In this document: positions 60,883 through 64,000 of the stretch, piece by piece
Layout of the letters: each line of letters starts with the position of its first letter
Position numbering within the stretch: position 1 is the stretch's first letter
Source: Phormidium tenue FACHB-1052
GTDB taxonomy: Bacteria > Cyanobacteriota > Cyanobacteriia > Phormidesmidales > Phormidesmidaceae
Reading direction: 5' to 3'
Length of the DNA: 64,000 bases
Assembly: GCF_014696675.1 (NCBI RefSeq)
Contig: NZ_JACJQN010000008.1
Coordinates: forward strand, 62,001-126,000
Position numbers and translations under genes: made by a program
Notes under the pieces: model-generated
What the model was told of the DNA's origin: nothing
The model's database searches: none
The model's input: only the letters and a program-made list of their open reading frames with translations

Positions 60883-61587
60883 TCAAAGCAGCGGTTGCAC
60901 CCCGCGATAGGTCTCGATATCGATTGCCTGAAGCCGTTCGTAGGCGCGATCGATGGTGCGCTGCCCCCGCAAAAAGCCCGTGCTTGCCCCCGGACAGATG
61001 TGGGCCAGAGTTTCCTTCGAAAAGCGGGTTTTTATCGCCTCTACCTGCTGGAGCTGGCGGGGCCAGTGAAAGGTTTTAGACAGGCGCAGCGGCTCTGGCT
61101 CACCCAAGCGGCTGGGCAGCAGGTGTCGCCCGGTAAACAGCACGCCACCGTGGGCGCGGTAGTAGAGGCAGGCCGACCCTGGCGAGTGGCCCGGCGTCCA
61201 AAAAGCTTCTAGCTCGGGGCTAAAGGTAACGCTGTGGTGAAACGTAGTGGTGGGGGTATCGGGCAGCAGGTAGGCCTCCTGCTCTTGAATCACCACCTCG
61301 CAGCCCAGAGCTTTTTGAATCGCGGCGGCCCGACCCAGGCTGCCCCGGTGGGTAATGAACAGCCGTTGCACCCCACCCTGAGCCGCCAGCCAGGCCCGAT
61401 TTTCCTCATCCCAGGCCGGGGCATCAATGAGTAGATTGGCGGGCAGCCCCTGGGCGGTGTTGTTTACAATAAAGTAAGCCGTAGCTCCCTGGGTGTCGCG
61501 GTTGGGGGCAAAGGCATAGACGGTGTCAAACACCGGGCGCGGAGCCTTGGGGCTGGAGGATGAAACCGGCACTGAAGCTGCTGTCAT
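60883..61587 (-). CDS. metallo-beta-lactamase-fold protein with degenerate metal site
   Basis: 234 residues. The fold is recognisable (AYFIVNNTAQGLPANLLIDA; GVQRLFITHRGSLGRAAAI; FWTPGHSPGSACLYY; GGVLFTGRHLLPSRL). The HxHxDH metal motif is reduced to His80-Arg-Gly-Ser-Leu-Gly, and the Asp of the usual FTGD is Arg. Only His80 and the later GHSPGS His remain. It probably binds fewer metals or none, and may have lost hydrolase activity. Similar degenerate proteins exist in cyanobacteria, but their role is unknown. Start ATG 61587 (MTAASVPVSSSSPK). It diverges from the site-2 protease gene. Confidence 0.8.
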   Translation of the reverse strand: MTAASVPVSSSSPKAPRPVFDTVYAFAPNRDTQGATAYFIVNNTAQGLPANLLIDAPAWDEENRAWLAAQGGVQRLFITHRGSLGRAAAIQKALGCEVVIQEQEAYLLPDTPTTTFHHSVTFSPELEAFWTPGHSPGSACLYYRAHGGVLFTGRHLLPSRLGEPEPLRLSKTFHWPRQLQQVEAIKTRFSKETLAHICPGASTGFLRGQRTIDRAYERLQAIDIETYRGVQPLL

Positions 61588-61729
61588 GGAGACGGAGAAG
61601 GGGTGAGAAAAACCGTTGAGACGCCTATACTAGCTGAATCGCGCCCCCCTCGCCTGGGCTAATTTTGTTGGGTCAGCCGCCTAAAAACGGTGATTCTGGT
61701 TTTGATCGTTGCACTCCACTGGCTACTCG

Positions 61730-63199
61730 ATGGTGTTTTTCTGGCTTATAGTTCTTGGTCTGGTGACCTATATGCTGCTTCAGCGCAGCGTTAGCCGCAT
61801 CACCCGTACCCCCGTGGGGCTGCTGTGGCTGGTGATGATGATGCCAGCGTTTGTTTTGACTGCCTGGGTAATGGTGCATGGCAATGAAGAGCCTGCCCCC
61901 ACCGCCCTGCTGCTGGGTCTATTTATTGCTTGCCCGCTGCTCTACTGGGCGTTAATTCAAAAGGGACGCATTGAGCCCCAGACAGCTAAGTCCAAGGCCG
62001 AGTCAGGCGACGCTTCCCCCCCGCTGCCGCCTCTGTCTAAACCTACCCTACGCCCCATCGACAAAGACGAAGAGGCGATGCTTCAGGGCTGCTTCCCTTG
62101 GTCGGTGTATTATCTGCAAAACATTGAGTACCGCCCCCAGGCGATGATCTGCCGAGGGCAGCTACGCTCGACACCCACCGTGGCCTACGACACGGTAAAA
62201 GAGAATATTCGCCGCCACTTTGGCGATCGCTTCCTCGTCCTTTTTCAGGAAGGTCTTCAGGGCAAGCCGGTGTTTGCGCTGGTGCCCAACCCTCAGGTGG
62301 AGAAGGGCGATCGCAGCGCTCAAACCCTGACCCGCCCAGGGCTGGCCCTGGGTCTGCTGCTCGTTACCCTGTTTACCACCACCGCCGTGGGCACCTACCT
62401 GGCGGGCGTCACCGAAGAACAGCTTCAGGCCACGCCCGCGCTGATTTTGCAGGGCTTGCCCTACGCCCTGGGGCTGCTGATCATTCTTGGCTGCCACGAG
62501 ATGGGCCACTACCTGGCCGCTCGTCGCTACAAGATGCGGGTTACGCTGCCCTACTTCATTCCGGTGCCGTTTTTCTTAGGCACCCTGGGGGCGTTCATTC
62601 AGATGAAATCCCCCGTGCCCAACCGCCGCGCCCTGTTTGACGTTGGCATTGCCGGGCCGCTGGCGGGTCTGGTGGTGGCGGTGCCGCTGCTGTTGTGGGG
62701 GCTGAGCCAGTCCACCATCGTGCCGATTCCCGAAACCGGCGCTAGCCTGCTCAATTTTGAGGCCCTAGACCCTAAGGCCTCCGTGATGCTGACCCTGCTG
62801 TCGAAGCTGGTGCTGGGATCGGCGGTGGGGGCCGATGAGGCGATTCACCTGCACCCGATCGCGATCGCGGGCTGCCTGGGCCTAGTCGTCACCGCCCTCA
62901 ACCTGATGCCCGTGGGCCAGCTCGATGGCGGCCACATCGTCCACGCCATGTACGGTCAGCGGATTGGCGGCATTGTGGGCCAGGTGGCTCGGCTGTTGGT
63001 GTTTGGTCTCGCCCTGGTGCATCCCGAGCTGATGATTTGGGCAATTTTGCTGTTCTTTATTCCAGCGGCAGATCAGCCCGCCCTCAACGATGTCAGTGAG
63101 CTAGACGATCGCCGCGACCTGCTGGGGCTGGTGGCCTTGACACTGTTGGTTATGATTGTGCTGCCAGCGCCGGGCATTCTTACCCGGCTGCTGTATTAG
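61730..63199 (+). CDS. site-2 protease family (M50) membrane metalloprotease, EGY1-like
   Basis: 489 residues from ATG 61730 (MVFFWLIVLGLVTYMLL); a TTG at 61709 is possible. Two N-terminal helices precede a ~130-residue soluble domain. The catalytic core contains GCHEMGHYLAARRYKMRV (zinc ligands His256 and His260 with Glu257) and LMPVGQLDGGHIV (third ligand Asp399). PYFIPVPFFLGTLGAFIQMK and several more helices match plant chloroplast EGY proteins. Such enzymes cleave membrane proteins within the bilayer to release regulators; EGY1 affects thylakoid development. The physiological substrate in cyanobacteria is not known. The gene is followed by a coiled-coil protein after 46 bases. Confidence 0.92.
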   Translation: MVFFWLIVLGLVTYMLLQRSVSRITRTPVGLLWLVMMMPAFVLTAWVMVHGNEEPAPTALLLGLFIACPLLYWALIQKGRIEPQTAKSKAESGDASPPLPPLSKPTLRPIDKDEEAMLQGCFPWSVYYLQNIEYRPQAMICRGQLRSTPTVAYDTVKENIRRHFGDRFLVLFQEGLQGKPVFALVPNPQVEKGDRSAQTLTRPGLALGLLLVTLFTTTAVGTYLAGVTEEQLQATPALILQGLPYALGLLIILGCHEMGHYLAARRYKMRVTLPYFIPVPFFLGTLGAFIQMKSPVPNRRALFDVGIAGPLAGLVVAVPLLLWGLSQSTIVPIPETGASLLNFEALDPKASVMLTLLSKLVLGSAVGADEAIHLHPIAIAGCLGLVVTALNLMPVGQLDGGHIVHAMYGQRIGGIVGQVARLLVFGLALVHPELMIWAILLFFIPAADQPALNDVSELDDRRDLLGLVALTLLVMIVLPAPGILTRLLY

Positions 63200-63245
63200 C
63201 CCCAGGGCTGCCCCTTAGTTCTGGCCCTTGTTTTGGATAACCGCC

Positions 63246-63638
63246 ATGTCCCAAGACCTGACCCAGTGGATTGCGGAGGTGCGCACCCTCCAGCGGCAGT
63301 TGGCCGACACCCAAAAAGAGCGCGACCAGGCCTACAACAGCGCTGCCAACTGGCGTCGCCTCTACGAAACCGAAGCCCGTCAGCGGCGCGAAGACTCGAT
63401 CGCCTTTCAGGCCCAGATCGACGCGCTTCAGCAGCGCCTCGACGCCGACCCCGGTGCTGTGTTCGAGAAAGATTTGTCTACCGTCAACTCCCTCCAGGGT
63501 TTGCAGGAGCGCCTCGACGGGTTGGTGCAGCAGTGCCAAGACCTCACCCAGCAGTTGCAGGCTGAGCAGGCGGCCCATGCCCAGACCCGCCAAACCCTCA
63601 CCGCTGCCCTGGGCGACACCTTCGACGCGCTGAAGTAA
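63246..63638 (+). CDS. coiled-coil protein of unknown function
   Basis: 130 residues from ATG 63246 (MSQDLTQWIAEVRTLQRQL). Almost all of it is heptad-patterned helix rich in Gln, Glu and Arg (QKERDQAYNSAANWRRLYET; QARREDSI-like RQRREDSIAFQAQIDALQQR; LVQQCQDLTQQLQAEQAAHA), with one break near DADPGAVFEKDL. No membrane segment, signal peptide or known domain. It probably forms a dimer and acts as scaffold. It may be co-transcribed with the site-2 protease gene 46 bases upstream. Confidence 0.7.
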   Translation: MSQDLTQWIAEVRTLQRQLADTQKERDQAYNSAANWRRLYETEARQRREDSIAFQAQIDALQQRLDADPGAVFEKDLSTVNSLQGLQERLDGLVQQCQDLTQQLQAEQAAHAQTRQTLTAALGDTFDALK

Positions 63639-63735
63639 TGGACTGCTCAACCCCCTTTTTTCAAGAGGGCAGGGGCTCGGCAGGAGAATAATGCTGCACC
63701 CAATCGCTCTTCAACGACCGTCTTAAGATTTACCC

Positions 63736-64000
63736 CTAGCCGCCCGCGACGAAGATATAGCGCAGCAAGAAAATAGCGGCCAAAATCCACATGCCAATGG
63801 TGGTCTGCGAGGTTTTGCCCTGGAAGGCTTTGACCAACGGGTAGGCAATTAGTCCCATGGCTAAACCTTCGGCAATGGAGAAGGCCAGGGGCATCATGAT
63901 GATGGTCAGAAAAGCGGCGATCGCATCGGCAGGCTCATCCCAGTCGATGTTCTTAGTCGCCGACATCATCAGCACCCCCACGATGATCAGCGCCGGGGCG
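63736..64000 (-). CDS. C-terminal part of NCS2 (AzgA-like) purine-type permease
   Basis: Only the last ~88 codons are present; the gene continues beyond the right edge. The sequence ends with three helices: ALIIVGVLMMSATKNIDW, DAIAAFLTIIMMPLAFSIAE (the conserved TIIMMP helix of the AzgA group) and GLAMGLIAYPLVKAFQG, then TTIGMWILAAIFLLRYIF. Members import guanine, hypoxanthine or adenine by proton symport in the inner membrane. The permease is read toward the coiled-coil gene. The exact substrate cannot be judged without the N-terminal part. Confidence 0.85.
   Translation of the reverse strand, partial: APALIIVGVLMMSATKNIDWDEPADAIAAFLTIIMMPLAFSIAEGLAMGLIAYPLVKAFQGKTSQTTIGMWILAAIFLLRYIFVAGG

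Noticed and set aside
1..64000. CRISPR arrays, rRNA genes, complete insertion sequences, prophage
   Set aside because: Looked for regular spaced repeats, rRNA landmarks, transposase motifs and phage genes; none seen.

Overview
The window comes from a cyanobacterial chromosome. It carries photosystem I subunit PsaE, cytochrome b6 and subunit IV (petB, petD), the D1-processing protease CtpA, the cyanobacterial NDH-1 subunit NdhO, FurA, SigG with a putative anti-sigma factor, and many lineage-specific domains (DUF3685, DUF4912, DUF3082, V4R and phycobilisome-fold proteins). The octamer GCGATCGC (HIP1) and its core CGATCG recur throughout. The GC-rich coding sequence suggests a Leptolyngbya/Nodosilinea-like lineage, but species cannot be fixed from this sequence.

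1-16 kb: a truncated GAF-PAS sensor with cyanobacteriochrome-like features, a PaO-type Rieske oxygenase, a lipid-binding DUF2993 protein, a DUF4912 protein, ComB-like phosphatase, a flavin disulfide reductase, rsmE, furA, an FeS-type photolyase, SelO, phosphoglycerate mutase, and a histidine kinase of unusual domain make-up.

16-27 kb: a locus matching the Synechocystis slr0144-slr0152 photosystem II assembly cluster (V4R protein, small repeat protein, phycobilisome-fold protein, V4R protein, Ser/Thr kinase SpkG) with one extra phycobilisome-fold gene upstream and a V4R-like gene nearby. psaE, mutM, ndhO, the anti-sigma/sigG pair and tRNA-Ser(UGA) follow.

27-31 kb: two genes (an O6-alkylguanine-DNA alkyltransferase and an alpha/beta hydrolase) are each broken by a short non-autonomous element of the same family. 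Both elements have GGCGTTGCTGA termini and exact 8-bp target duplications, and precise excision restores each reading frame.

31-46 kb: a GT2 glycosyltransferase, a receiver-DUF3685 gene overlapping a helical-repeat membrane protein gene, a pentapeptide-repeat protein, a decayed SARP-type regulator, OsmC and diiron proteins, a 24-residue peptide ORF with a hairpin leader, an AmpG-like transporter, TMEM14 protein, and a full-length dnaE lacking the intein that splits this gene in many cyanobacteria.

46-64 kb: mostly housekeeping and photosynthesis genes: an HD phosphohydrolase overlapping ctpA, divergent petBD, an anti-sigma-type ATPase, a GT4 enzyme, def, an M23 peptidase, a peroxiredoxin-like protein, a CBS-domain transporter-like protein, ureE-ureF, ispG, a degenerate metallo-beta-lactamase-fold protein, a site-2 protease, and the end of a purine-type permease.
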